Positions 1-4,899 of a stretch of 5,017 bases of DNA are shown piece after piece. This DNA is from Pseudomonadota bacterium. GTDB taxonomy: Bacteria; Pseudomonadota; Gammaproteobacteria; Burkholderiales; Methylophilaceae. The notes under the pieces were generated by a model. The model had not been told where the DNA came from. It searched no databases and was given only the letters and a program-made list of their open reading frames with translations. The first letter of the stretch is position 1. Each line of letters opens with the position of its first letter. The stretch spans positions 1-5,017 of the forward strand of contig JAKPIR010000031.1 in the NCBI GenBank assembly GCA_029549705.1, written 5' to 3'. A program made the translations under genes and the position numbers.

Positions 1-63
1 ACCAGCAACAAAATGCTCTATTAACTTAGCCTGCTTAGCTGAATTTAATCTGCTCTTTCTCAT
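1..63 (-). CDS. IS1595-family transposase, N-terminal fragment (cut by window edge)
   Basis: On the minus strand an ATG at 63-61 opens 21 codons that run off the window, reading MRKSRLNSAKQAKLIEHFVA plus G. The start MRKSRL followed by K..KLIEHFVAG is what I know from IS1595-family (IS1016/ISXO2-like) DDE transposases, where it begins the N-terminal DNA-binding segment. An AAGGAC ribosome site lies a few bases upstream at about 66-71. The start sits just inside a terminal inverted repeat at 87-104, as expected for such an element. The catalytic part is outside the window, so whether this copy is intact cannot be judged. The family call rests on recalled motif similarity and on the matching C-terminal fragment at the other end. 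Confidence 0.85.
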   Translation of the reverse strand, partial: MRKSRLNSAKQAKLIEHFVAG

Positions 64-86
64 GCCGTCCTTATAACATTTTATGT

Positions 87-104
87 GTTATCTAGGACAG
101 CCCC
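87..104. repeat. Terminal inverted repeat of the left IS copy
   Basis: The sequence GTTATCTAGGACAGCCCC is a perfect 18-base reverse complement of the sequence at 4882-4899. It is the transposase-binding end of the IS1595-type element and marks the exact border between IS and host DNA. Confidence 0.9.
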
Positions 105-322
105 TTTTATTAATGTAAAGTATTGTAAAAATTCATCAGAAGAGTACGATGACTTATTCGGGAGAAAAGTGTGTCTAATTCCGAAATAGTACTCTATTTA
201 ACAACAACTTAATAATTCATTCAACCAAGTACATTCATAGGGAGTTTAATTTGAATTGTTTGATTTCTGGAGTCGAAAATGAACTGTTTCTAATTGGAAT
301 TTAATTTTTTAAGGAGTGTGAA
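105..322 (+). promoter_or_regulatory. Non-coding leader of the first PEP-CTERM gene, with a hairpin
   Basis: This AT-rich stretch between the IS end and the gene at 323 has no convincing gene. It holds a two-step inverted repeat: AGAGTAC (141-147) pairs with GTACTCT (189-195), and inside it TTCGG (157-161) pairs with CCGAA (181-185). It could be an operator-like site or an RNA hairpin. I could not pick out a clear sigma-70 or sigma-54 promoter. The gene's ribosome site AAGGAG is at 311-316, six bases before the ATG. The IS lies only about 220 bases upstream, so the insertion may have replaced part of the original control region. Confidence 0.4.
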
Positions 323-925
323 ATGAAGTTGAAAAAATATATTCTAGCGCTCGCGCTTGCCGGGGCATCGGTAAACGCAAATGCAGCGATAACATTTGGT
401 GGTTATACGTTTGCGGATAATGCCTTCGCAGATGCCCTGTATTATTCCTCAGGTAGTTACACCACGTCAGGTGGTTCACTTGCTACCGTCCTGACAGACA
501 AAGATCCTGGGACGTATGCATATTCGTTTGACGCCGGTGCAAACGTATTGTTAGGATTTACCGACAACGATGTATTAAATGGTACGGGTGCTGACCTTGC
601 AATTTTTGAGCTCGGTGTTCCAGATACTGTTAAAGTCACTTTTGGTACACAAACCCAATCCTTTTTAACGACTTATACCGGGTTCTCAGCGGGTGGCTTC
701 GATTTAAATGTTGCTTTAATTGACTTTTCAACCTTCGGCATCGCGTCTGGCGCAAACCTACCTTATGTTTCTATTGGCCTTGATACACCGGGTAATACCA
801 CCGTGCCTTCACTATCCTTGGTGGGTGCATTCCATGTAACTGCTGTACCTGAACCAGAGTCCTATAGCATGATGTTAGCTGGGCTTGGTTTGATTGGTTT
901 TATGGCTGCTCGACGTCGCGGTTAA
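323..925 (+). CDS. PEP-CTERM sorting domain surface protein (first copy)
   Basis: This 200-residue exported protein should be handled by an exosortase (EpsH-type) system, which recognises the C-terminal tag and releases the protein to the cell surface or extracellular matrix. It starts with a signal peptide (MKLKKYILALALAGASVNANA, cleavage near residue 21). A serine-, threonine- and glycine-rich, probably beta-sheet body fills about residues 22-173, including a segment GADLAIFELG (89-98) and LNVALIDFSTFG (128-139) of a kind I associate with PEP-CTERM ectodomains. The tag is complete: VPEPE at 175-179, a short hydrophobic helix at about 182-195, and ARRRG at the end. The start is supported by AAGGAG at 311-316. 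The gene stands alone, closed by a strong terminator at 952-977. The ligand or role of the body is unknown. No exosortase is in the window, so it must be encoded elsewhere. Confidence 0.92.
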   Translation: MKLKKYILALALAGASVNANAAITFGGYTFADNAFADALYYSSGSYTTSGGSLATVLTDKDPGTYAYSFDAGANVLLGFTDNDVLNGTGADLAIFELGVPDTVKVTFGTQTQSFLTTYTGFSAGGFDLNVALIDFSTFGIASGANLPYVSIGLDTPGNTTVPSLSLVGAFHVTAVPEPESYSMMLAGLGLIGFMAARRRG

Positions 926-951
926 ATAAGCATCACTTGTATGTCATTAAG

Positions 952-977
952 ACAGGGGCTTTTGCCCCTGTTTTTTT
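952..977 (+). terminator. Rho-independent terminator of the first PEP-CTERM gene
   Basis: ACAGGGGC (952-959), a TTTT loop and GCCCCTGT (964-971) form a perfect 8-bp stem followed by seven Ts (971-977). It lies 26 bases after the stop codon at 925. It should end the transcript as a single-gene unit and separate it from the second PEP-CTERM gene. Confidence 0.93.
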
Positions 978-1501
978 AAATCTAAAATCAGCCAATCTAG
1001 TCGGCTCAACTTAGAATCACGAGCCATGGAATAAACTTAATTGATTATTCCAACTCCAGTTGACCTCGTTACTGAGCGATGACAGTTCGCCACAAAAATT
1101 CTAGTTAATTTATCAAAAATTAAAGTCCGAGAAATTTCTAAGCCTTAGGAAACTTTATAAATCAAGGCTTAGAAAGCATCGCAAGGATGATGCTGCATAA
1201 AATTATACATTTTGAGTAATTTTTGATCTGTTTAATGAATGTAAATGTATACAAAAGATTTCAAATAAATAAGTACTGTTTATTGTGTTTCAAAATTACC
1301 TTTCAATATTCTAAATACAGAACCAACTCCAGGTCTCGAGCCTATGGCCCAAACGGGTGAACGTCACCACAGCCAACCATTGATGCACATCAAACTTTAA
1401 TTTAAGCGTAGGCGTAAATTGAACTTGTATGCTGGATTAAGCGGTTAATTAAATAAGCATATTTGGTGTTTAAATTTATCAAATGAAAGAAGGTAGTAAT
1501 C
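978..1501. other. 524-base AT-rich intergenic region between the two PEP-CTERM genes
   Basis: I see no gene on either strand here. It contains structured repeat copy A (1135-1193, listed separately), an AT-rich stretch at about 1194-1315, and a more GC-rich patch at about 1328-1380 with small inverted repeats (GGTCTCGAGCC at 1332-1342, and GGTGA-ACG-TCACC at about 1356-1368). The patch lies about 130-170 bases before the next gene, so it could be a regulator-binding region. I could not match it to any known riboswitch or to a sigma-54 -24/-12 site. Confidence 0.45.
1135..1193 (+). repeat. Structured repeat, copy A (tandem hairpins)
   Basis: TTTCTAAGCCTT (1135-1146) pairs perfectly over 12 bp with AAGGCTTAGAAA (1164-1175) across a 17-base loop. 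A second hairpin follows at once: GCATC (1176-1180) with GATGC (1189-1193). The segment TTATAAATCAAGGCTT plus the nearby GCATC and GATG words recurs in copy B at 2233-2280, which lacks about ten bases of the first loop. There is no T-tract after the stem, so it is not a standard terminator. It lies 209 bases downstream of the first PEP-CTERM gene. It may be a small dispersed repeat or a structured RNA; its function is unknown. Confidence 0.55.
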
Positions 1502-2143
1502 ATGAAAGCAAAGGCTCTTTTAACGACAGCATTAGTATCTATGTCACTGTTTTTGGCGGCATCGCCAGCATCTGCAGCGGTGTATGATATCTCTGTAGCT
1601 GCAGCTGGGGACGTAGTTAGTTATTATTCAGGCTGGTATGGAGGTTGGTATAGGTGGTCTGAGGTAGGCGCTAATCCAAACGTGGCTTCCCATAGTTACG
1701 AGCCTGGAAATAGCAACAATGCAAGCACTGCTTTGAGCTTCGACTTAGCATCGCTTAGTGCCGTTCCACTTGCAGACATTGTCTCCGCATCGCTTAACTT
1801 TCACATTCTAAGCATTTGGACTGAAGGTAGAAATGATGTGGCCACTCTTAGCAACGGTCTGCAAGTGCTAAATAGCAACGGAACTGGCTGGAAATCCTTT
1901 GATGTTACCGATAACTTTAAGGGTCAATTTGGAAGTTCTCCCGCAACGGCTAACTACGCCTTCACATATACTGGATATTCTGGTTTTACATTTGCCAGCG
2001 CAGAGGGTGGCGAACCAGCCTATTTAAGGATTACAACAATTGCTGCAGCCGTTCCGGAACCAGAAACTTACGCCATGTTGCTAATGGGATTAGGCTTGAT
2101 TGGCGCTATGACGCGTCGCCGCAAATTTCAAGCTAATTTTTAA
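1502..2143 (+). CDS. PEP-CTERM sorting domain surface protein (second, DNRLRE-like body)
   Basis: This 213-residue exported protein has a signal peptide (residues 1-25, ending SPASA) and a complete C-terminal exosortase tag: VPEPE at 184-188, a hydrophobic helix at about 190-203, then RRRK at 205-208. An unusual six-residue tail follows the basic cluster. Just after the signal region is a tyrosine/tryptophan/glycine-rich patch (YYSGWYGGWYRW, 41-52). The body at about 78-180, with LSFDLASLS, SASLNFHI, GWKSFDVTDNFKGQF, NYAFTY and FASAEG..PAYLRIT, resembles the DNRLRE/carbohydrate-binding-type jelly roll as I recall it, which suggests binding to a polysaccharide matrix. That is an inference. Apart from the two targeting signals it is not obviously similar to the first PEP-CTERM protein. 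The start is chosen from the signal peptide and an AAGG site at 1490-1493, eight bases upstream. No clear intrinsic terminator follows. Confidence 0.9.
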   Translation: MKAKALLTTALVSMSLFLAASPASAAVYDISVAAAGDVVSYYSGWYGGWYRWSEVGANPNVASHSYEPGNSNNASTALSFDLASLSAVPLADIVSASLNFHILSIWTEGRNDVATLSNGLQVLNSNGTGWKSFDVTDNFKGQFGSSPATANYAFTYTGYSGFTFASAEGGEPAYLRITTIAAAVPEPETYAMLLMGLGLIGAMTRRRKFQANF

Positions 2144-2206
2144 AGAGTTTACGCCCGAGAAAAAATAACACCTCTGTACCAGTACTTGGCATAACCTTTC
2201 TCGCTA

Positions 2207-2220
2207 AGCGCTTAAGCGCT
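2207..2220. repeat. 14-base perfect palindrome after the second PEP-CTERM gene
   Basis: AGCGCTTAAGCGCT is self-complementary over all 14 bases and is flanked by a direct repeat CGCTAAG (2202-2208 and 2217-2223). It lies 64 bases past the stop codon. It lacks a T-tract and a loop, so it is more like a dimeric protein-binding site or a cruciform than a terminator. No binding protein can be named. Confidence 0.5.
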
Positions 2221-2232
2221 AAGTCGAATGCG

Positions 2233-2280
2233 AAAGCCTTATAAATAAAGGCTTGCAGAGCATCAAAAAGAGATGGTGCC
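2233..2280 (+). repeat. Structured repeat, copy B
   Basis: AAGCCTT (2234-2240) pairs with AAGGCTT (2248-2254) over a 7-base loop. It is followed by GAGCATC and GATGGTGC, a weaker second stem. Aligned with copy A (1135-1193), the shared words are AAGCC, TTATAAAT, AAGGCTT, AGCATC and GATG in the same order, with the first loop about ten bases shorter here. It lies about 90 bases downstream of the second PEP-CTERM gene. Both copies therefore lie on the 3' side of a PEP-CTERM gene and in the same orientation. Confidence 0.55.
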
Positions 2281-2342
2281 AAATATGACGTTTTTGAAAG
2301 AAAAAATAAACATCATATCAACGCGGTTTTGAATCTAAATTT

Positions 2343-2533
2343 CCCTGCTATCGCGCCTACCTTTCACTGAATGGTGGGAGCTTTCGGCAAGCGGCTGTTT
2401 GAGCCCAGTGAATTTATTGGCGAGTTTTCACATCAGAACAATTGCTTTAGCAATTCGTGATGGTGGGGATGACCCTTGCGCTTACCGCTTGTCGCCCAGC
2501 ATTCAGTGAAATATAGGAAGTGGGCGATAGGGA
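2343..2533. repeat. Long imperfect inverted repeat with a central hairpin (non-coding)
   Basis: The arm at about 2343-2392 is the imperfect reverse complement of about 2484-2533. The best core is a perfect 12-base pair, TTTCACTGAATG (2362-2373) with CATTCAGTGAAA (2500-2511). Further matches are TCCCT..ATCGC on the outside and CAAGCGG against CCGCTTG on the inside. The spacer holds its own hairpin, AATTGC-TTTA-GCAATT (2440-2455), extended by CACATCA against TGATGGTG. A third copy of the word, CAGTGAA (2406-2412), allows an alternative pairing with 2363-2369. There is no convincing gene here. It could be a MITE-like or dispersed genomic repeat, or a structured RNA. Confidence 0.65.
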
Positions 2534-2548
2534 GCGTCTTCTTCTTTG

Positions 2549-2582
2549 GTAACTTTTTTGTGGACAAGCACAAGAAAGTGAC
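2549..2582. repeat. Dispersed-repeat hairpin of the GTAACTTTTTTGT type
   Basis: GTAACTTTTTTGT (2549-2561), an 8-base loop and ACAAGAAAGTGAC (2570-2582) pair over 13 positions with one mismatch and one G-T wobble. Very similar hairpins, with TTACTTTT facing AAAAGTAAC and followed by TCG, are familiar to me as abundant interspersed repeats in proteobacteria. In one frame the stretch reads as a short peptide path (VFFFGNFFVDKHKKVTR, 2536-2586), which is often misannotated as a small protein. I treat it as repeat DNA, not a gene. Confidence 0.6.
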
Positions 2583-2614
2583 TCGCTTAGGGGCGAAAAA
2601 GATATTTTACATAC

Positions 2615-2640
2615 GGCGTATTACACTGCGTTAATACGCC
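2615..2640. repeat. REP/BIME-like hairpin (GGCGTATTA)
   Basis: GGCGTATTA (2615-2623) and TAATACGCC (2632-2640) form a perfect 9-bp stem around an 8-base loop, flanked by TACG-like words (ATAC before, CTACG after). It resembles the common proteobacterial repeat GGCGGATTA...TAATCCGCCCTACG. It is the third inverted-repeat unit in a row within about 300 bases, which supports a region that has collected repetitive elements. Confidence 0.6.
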
Positions 2641-2649
2641 CTACGAGCT

Positions 2650-2663
2650 CTGGCTTTAGCCAG
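2650..2663. repeat. Small hairpin downstream of the HEAT-repeat gene
   Basis: CTGGC-TTTA-GCCAG is a perfect 5-bp stem with a 4-base loop. Read on the minus strand it lies 28 bases beyond the stop of the HEAT-repeat gene, but no T-tract follows. It is at best a weak or factor-dependent transcript end and may simply be the edge of the repeat cluster. Confidence 0.4.
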
Positions 2664-2691
2664 TCCCGCTTGAATGAGGGGCTAGGCATTT

Positions 2692-3165
2692 TCATTCTTT
2701 GCTTGGTAACAAAAGCCATGGTTCGCGCTTAATAACTGCTTTTGCATATTGCCCTAATATGTTTGGCTGGGATTGATACTGTGCGGCATAACTAAGGCCG
2801 CGTTTACTATCAATTCGGTAAATGGAATGCAGCGCATCTCCGCGAAAGTAGTCAATTTCAGATGCATCAGACAGAATTGCCTCAAGCGTGGGCAACGCGG
2901 CACGCTCGTTGATGTAGCCAAGTGCCCCAATAGCGTAACGACGACGCTTCATATCTTTATGCTTAACTGCCTCGCAGATAGCTGGAACCATGGCCTTCCC
3001 CTTCGAGATTAGTGGATCATCAATTTCAGGTTCGTGGTCAGCTTCAACGTAAAATTGTTGCCATGTTTTTTCGTATCTCGAGCCGCCAGTTCTGTATTCG
3101 ACTTCCGCTGCGTAACATTGCTGCGCCATCACCAGAAGTAAGAGTAAAGGGATAAATGTGCGCAT
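2692..3165 (-). CDS. Secreted HEAT-repeat domain protein
   Basis: This 157-residue protein has an N-terminal signal peptide (MRTFIPLLLLLVMAQQCYAA, cleavage near residue 19 or 20), so it should act in the periplasm or envelope. The cysteine at 17 precedes the likely cut site and does not form a clear lipobox. Residues about 21-50 are polar and acidic. From about 56 to 118 there are two helix-pair repeats of the HEAT/PBS-lyase type: MVPAICEAVKHKDMKRRRYAIGAL (59-82), then AALPTLEAILSD and YFRGDALHSIYRI (89-118). A degenerate third repeat may reach about 148. Such repeats usually bind other proteins; no enzyme motif is visible. The start is set by the signal peptide. The ribosome site before it is weak. 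The leader holds a strong hairpin at 3184-3226. It lies downstream of the DUF4197 gene on the same strand but 184 bases away, so joint transcription is uncertain. Confidence 0.82.
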   Translation of the reverse strand: MRTFIPLLLLLVMAQQCYAAEVEYRTGGSRYEKTWQQFYVEADHEPEIDDPLISKGKAMVPAICEAVKHKDMKRRRYAIGALGYINERAALPTLEAILSDASEIDYFRGDALHSIYRIDSKRGLSYAAQYQSQPNILGQYAKAVIKREPWLLLPSKE

Positions 3166-3183
3166 TTAATGTCTAACTAAAGT

Positions 3184-3234
3184 AAGCATCCTATTTACAG
3201 CAAGTTTCCTGTCAAATAGGATGCTTTTTGTTTT
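3184..3234 (+). terminator. Strong intrinsic terminator-like hairpin, + orientation
   Basis: AAGCATCCTATTT (3184-3196) pairs perfectly over 13 bp with AAATAGGATGCTT (3214-3226), and ACAG (3197-3200) adds four pairs with CTGT (3209-3212) after a one-base bulge. TTTTT-G-TTTT follows on the + strand, so the terminator signal points rightwards. No + strand gene lies upstream: the nearest is the HEAT gene on the opposite strand. On the minus strand the same hairpin sits in the 5' leader of that gene, 19 bases before its ATG, without a good T-tract. It could stop antisense transcripts, protect the DUF4197 gene from read-through, or be a leader structure. Confidence 0.75.
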
Positions 3235-3240
3235 AAAAAT

Positions 3241-3369
3241 TTATTTATCTATTAAAATCATATTGCTATATCTTTTTAGCACTTCCTGAATCAATGCGGT
3301 AAGCGCGTCAAATTGACTCGATTGATTCTGTTTCGTTAGTCCATCTAACTTACTTACCCAACGCCCCAA
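3241..3369 (-). other. Short open frame overlapping the 3' end of the DUF4197 gene, possible gene remnant
   Basis: On the minus strand, in the +1 frame relative to the DUF4197 gene, an open frame runs from a TGA at 3379-3381 to a TAA at 3241-3243. With TTG at 3367-3369 as start it would give 42 residues, overlapping the DUF4197 stop by 20 bases. The end reads like a soluble helical protein tail: SKLDGLTKQNQSSQFDALT, then ALIQEVLKRYSNMILIDK. There is no ATG until near the end and only a poor ribosome site (AAGG, three bases before the TTG). It may be the degraded 3' end of a lost gene, a coupled microprotein, or chance. I do not recognise a family. Confidence 0.25.
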
Positions 3370-4048
3370 ACACCTTCTTCAACAAACTGCTCGCCTGCCC
3401 CACTGGGTCTTGGCGAATCGCTGCTTCTTCTTTGGCTATCATTAAATACACGCCATCTAGGGCTTTTTTGGTCACGTATTGGTTGATATTGGCATCTTCT
3501 TTTTTCACCACGCCAAATTTACTGCCCATTTCGGCGTATTTATTGTAGCTTTCTGCCAGTTGTACGTTGGCAGTGGCTTTTTCTACAATAGGCAAAAATT
3601 TAGCGGCCATTTGTTCTGAGGTGGTTTTTTTAAAGTATTGGGTGGCGGCATCATTGGGGCCTGTCAAAATGGCTTTGGCATCGGCCACGGTCATTTTCTT
3701 AATCGAATCAACCAGTAGCGTTTTGGCTTCTGGCACGGCGGCTTCGGCAGCGCGGTTCATTTTTAAAATGAGTTCGTCTGATTGTTTGCCCATGCCAATT
3801 AGCTTCATGCCTTTTTCAATTTTTTTGAGCGAATTAGGTAACGGAATTTTGACTTCTTTATTGCCTAAAAAGCCGTCAGTTGCGCCCAGTGTGCTAATGG
3901 CTTTGCCTACACCTTGCGTCAGTGCTTCTTTTAGGCCGCCGCTGGCTTCAGTGTTGGTTAAATCGCTCACGCCTAGGGCGCTGGCTTGGGTGGTGAATAA
4001 AACAAAACCGAGGGTTACTAAACTGTATTTTGTAAAAAAAGGACGCAT
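3350..4048 (-). CDS. DUF4197 domain-containing exported protein
   Basis: This 232-residue protein matches the whole DUF4197 family as I know it. It has a signal peptide (MRPFFTKYSLVTLGFVLFTTQASA, 1-24), then the domain at about 27-229. Family-like stretches in order are GGLKEALTQGVGKAISTLG (37-55), DGFLGNKEVKIPLP (58-71), MNRAAEAAVPEAK (97-109), MTVADAKAILTGPNDAATQY (119-138), KFLPIVEKATA (150-160), YVTKKALDGVYLMIAKEE (191-208) and the ending VFGALGK. It is alpha-helical and probably periplasmic; the molecular function of the family is not established. The length is normal and nothing is missing. A GGAG ribosome site at 4056-4059 lies seven bases before the ATG. It is transcribed away from the orphan gene at 4285. 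A short open frame overlaps its 3' end. Confidence 0.93.
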   Translation of the reverse strand: MRPFFTKYSLVTLGFVLFTTQASALGVSDLTNTEASGGLKEALTQGVGKAISTLGATDGFLGNKEVKIPLPNSLKKIEKGMKLIGMGKQSDELILKMNRAAEAAVPEAKTLLVDSIKKMTVADAKAILTGPNDAATQYFKKTTSEQMAAKFLPIVEKATANVQLAESYNKYAEMGSKFGVVKKEDANINQYVTKKALDGVYLMIAKEEAAIRQDPVGQASSLLKKVFGALGK

Positions 4049-4284
4049 TTTTCTTCTCCAATAATTGAGGTTGCAGGCGCTAGCATATACCTAAATAAAT
4101 CCTTTTGCATGCGGGTAATGATAATTTACGATTGAGCTCGATTCACCCCCATGATGGCGTTGCATGGTACTGAACTTATCAAGTTTACAGAAGCCAAAAT
4201 TTGGGTGAAAATCAACGCGTGGGTTTAACGCATCAATCTGATGCCTTGTTGACAACACAAATCAGTCAACGATTGGAGTTGGTT
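4049..4284. promoter_or_regulatory. Divergent intergenic region between DUF4197 and the orphan gene
   Basis: These 236 bases must hold the promoters of two divergent genes. Shine-Dalgarno sites are clear on both sides: GGAG at 4056-4059 (minus strand) and GGAG at 4275-4278 (plus strand). On the minus strand TATGCT-like bases around 4080-4087 could be a -10 box, but no good -35 is visible, so I do not assign promoters. The reading frame of the right-hand gene is open back to a TTG at 4201, but that stretch does not look like protein. Confidence 0.4.
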
Positions 4285-4848
4285 ATGAAAAATTATTTAA
4301 AAACAAAAGCTTGTATTATCACCATGGTATTTGCCAGCATTTCTAGCATGGCGGTGGCCAGCCCAAACAGTTTGCTCTACATTAGCCCCAATGACTACAG
4401 CCATAGCGTGCGTTTGCTGCACCCTTATTATGATTATTGGTTTGAACAAGGCCCGCTAGTGGAGCCGATTGCGCTTGATGCATTGAAAGAAAAATTGCCC
4501 GATATCAGTATGTGCAAAGCTAACGAAACGGCTGATACGATTATTCGTATTAAACCCAGCTTATTTTACAACCCGCAAATGCGTGTTTTTCATGGCAGGT
4601 TGATTGCAACAGTATTTTCTGGCGGTGGCAACGTGCTGGGCACGTATGTGGGCGAGGCACAGCAACAGGGATTTTTGAGTGTGAACCATGCCACGCAATT
4701 GCATATTCAAAAAGTTTACGCAAAAGCCATGCAAAATTTAATGACAAAATTTGGAATTAAGCCCTCTGAGAATAGCGGCAAAGCTGAAAATAAATTGCCA
4801 TGCGGTTTGGTAGGTGCGCAAGAAGAAGCAAAAATCAATTTTTATTGA
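4285..4848 (+). CDS. Secreted protein of unknown function
   Basis: This 187-residue protein has a signal peptide (MKNYLKTKACIITMVFASISSMAVA, 1-25) and no other membrane segment, so it is probably periplasmic or surface-associated. I do not recognise a family with confidence. Visible traits are an aromatic stretch HPYYDYWFEQGP (46-57), a middle section TADTIIRIKPSLFYNPQMRV (82-101) followed by HGRLIATVFSGGGNVLGTYVGE (103-124), then a helix IQKVYAKAMQNLMTKFGI (141-158). This strand-rich core plus helix recalls small envelope proteins such as DUF4136-like or transport-auxiliary lipoproteins, but there is no lipobox. Cysteines at 77 and 173 could form a disulfide. The frame is open back to a TTG at 4201. 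I choose ATG 4285 because it starts the signal peptide and has GGAG at 4275-4278. The gene is divergent from DUF4197 and ends 33 bases before the right IS. Confidence 0.8.
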   Translation: MKNYLKTKACIITMVFASISSMAVASPNSLLYISPNDYSHSVRLLHPYYDYWFEQGPLVEPIALDALKEKLPDISMCKANETADTIIRIKPSLFYNPQMRVFHGRLIATVFSGGGNVLGTYVGEAQQQGFLSVNHATQLHIQKVYAKAMQNLMTKFGIKPSENSGKAENKLPCGLVGAQEEAKINFY

Positions 4849-4881
4849 GCCCATTAATCCGCGTTTTTTATTGATGAATAA

Positions 4882-4899
4882 GGGGCTGTCCTAGATAAC
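4882..4899. repeat. Terminal inverted repeat of the right IS copy
   Basis: The sequence GGGGCTGTCCTAGATAAC is the exact reverse complement of 87-104. It defines the outer limit of the right-hand IS and lies 33 bases after the stop of the orphan gene. Confidence 0.9.

Larger units (their letters stand above)
1..104 (-). mobile_element. IS1595-family insertion sequence, 5' (left) end
   Basis: This is the transposase-start end of an IS read on the minus strand and leaving the window leftwards. Its outer boundary is set by the inverted repeat GTTATCTAGGACAGCCCC at 87-104, the exact reverse complement of 4882-4899. Between the repeat and the transposase ATG lie only about 23 bases, typical of this compact family. 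The family normally makes 8-base target duplications. The 8 bases next to this end are TTTTATTA (105-112), but the partner copy would lie outside the window. Confidence 0.85.

Noticed and set aside
105..115. Similarity of TTTTATTAATG beside the left IS to TTTTATTGATG at 4866-4876
   Set aside because: The right copy is not adjacent to the IS end, and AT-rich words of this length match easily by chance, so it is not a target duplication.
251..304. Possible TTG-started 17-residue leader peptide before the first PEP-CTERM gene, preceded by GGGAG
   Set aside because: It is very short, starts with TTG, has no recognisable composition and no attenuator structure between it and the gene.
1328..1380. 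GC-rich patch with small hairpins as a possible c-di-GMP or other riboswitch
   Set aside because: The order of conserved bases does not match any riboswitch consensus I know, and it lies more than 120 bases before the start codon.
2233..2280. GGTGCC at the end of repeat B, read in reverse as GGCACCA, as a tRNA 3' end or attachment-site remnant
   Set aside because: Only seven bases match a tRNA end and there is no T-arm or acceptor stem next to it.
2473..2634. Open frame with FFFGNFFVDKHKKVTR as a small protein gene
   Set aside because: It has no start codon with a ribosome site and overlaps hairpin repeats that resemble common non-coding dispersed repeats.
2773..3012. + strand open frame opposite the HEAT-repeat gene
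   Set aside because: It is the antisense shadow of a gene with a clear signal peptide and repeats, and has no ribosome site or recognisable motif.
3288..3328. GAATCAAT...ATTGATTC hairpin as the terminator of the DUF4197 gene
   Set aside because: The stem is AT-rich with a long 25-base loop, and no T-tract follows on the minus strand.
3567..4064. Long + strand open frame opposite the DUF4197 gene
   Set aside because: It is antisense to a full-length, well-recognised family member and has no protein features of its own.
4201..4284. N-terminal extension of the orphan gene to the TTG at 4201
   Set aside because: It would place 28 polar residues before a good signal peptide, while ATG 4285 has a well-placed GGAG.
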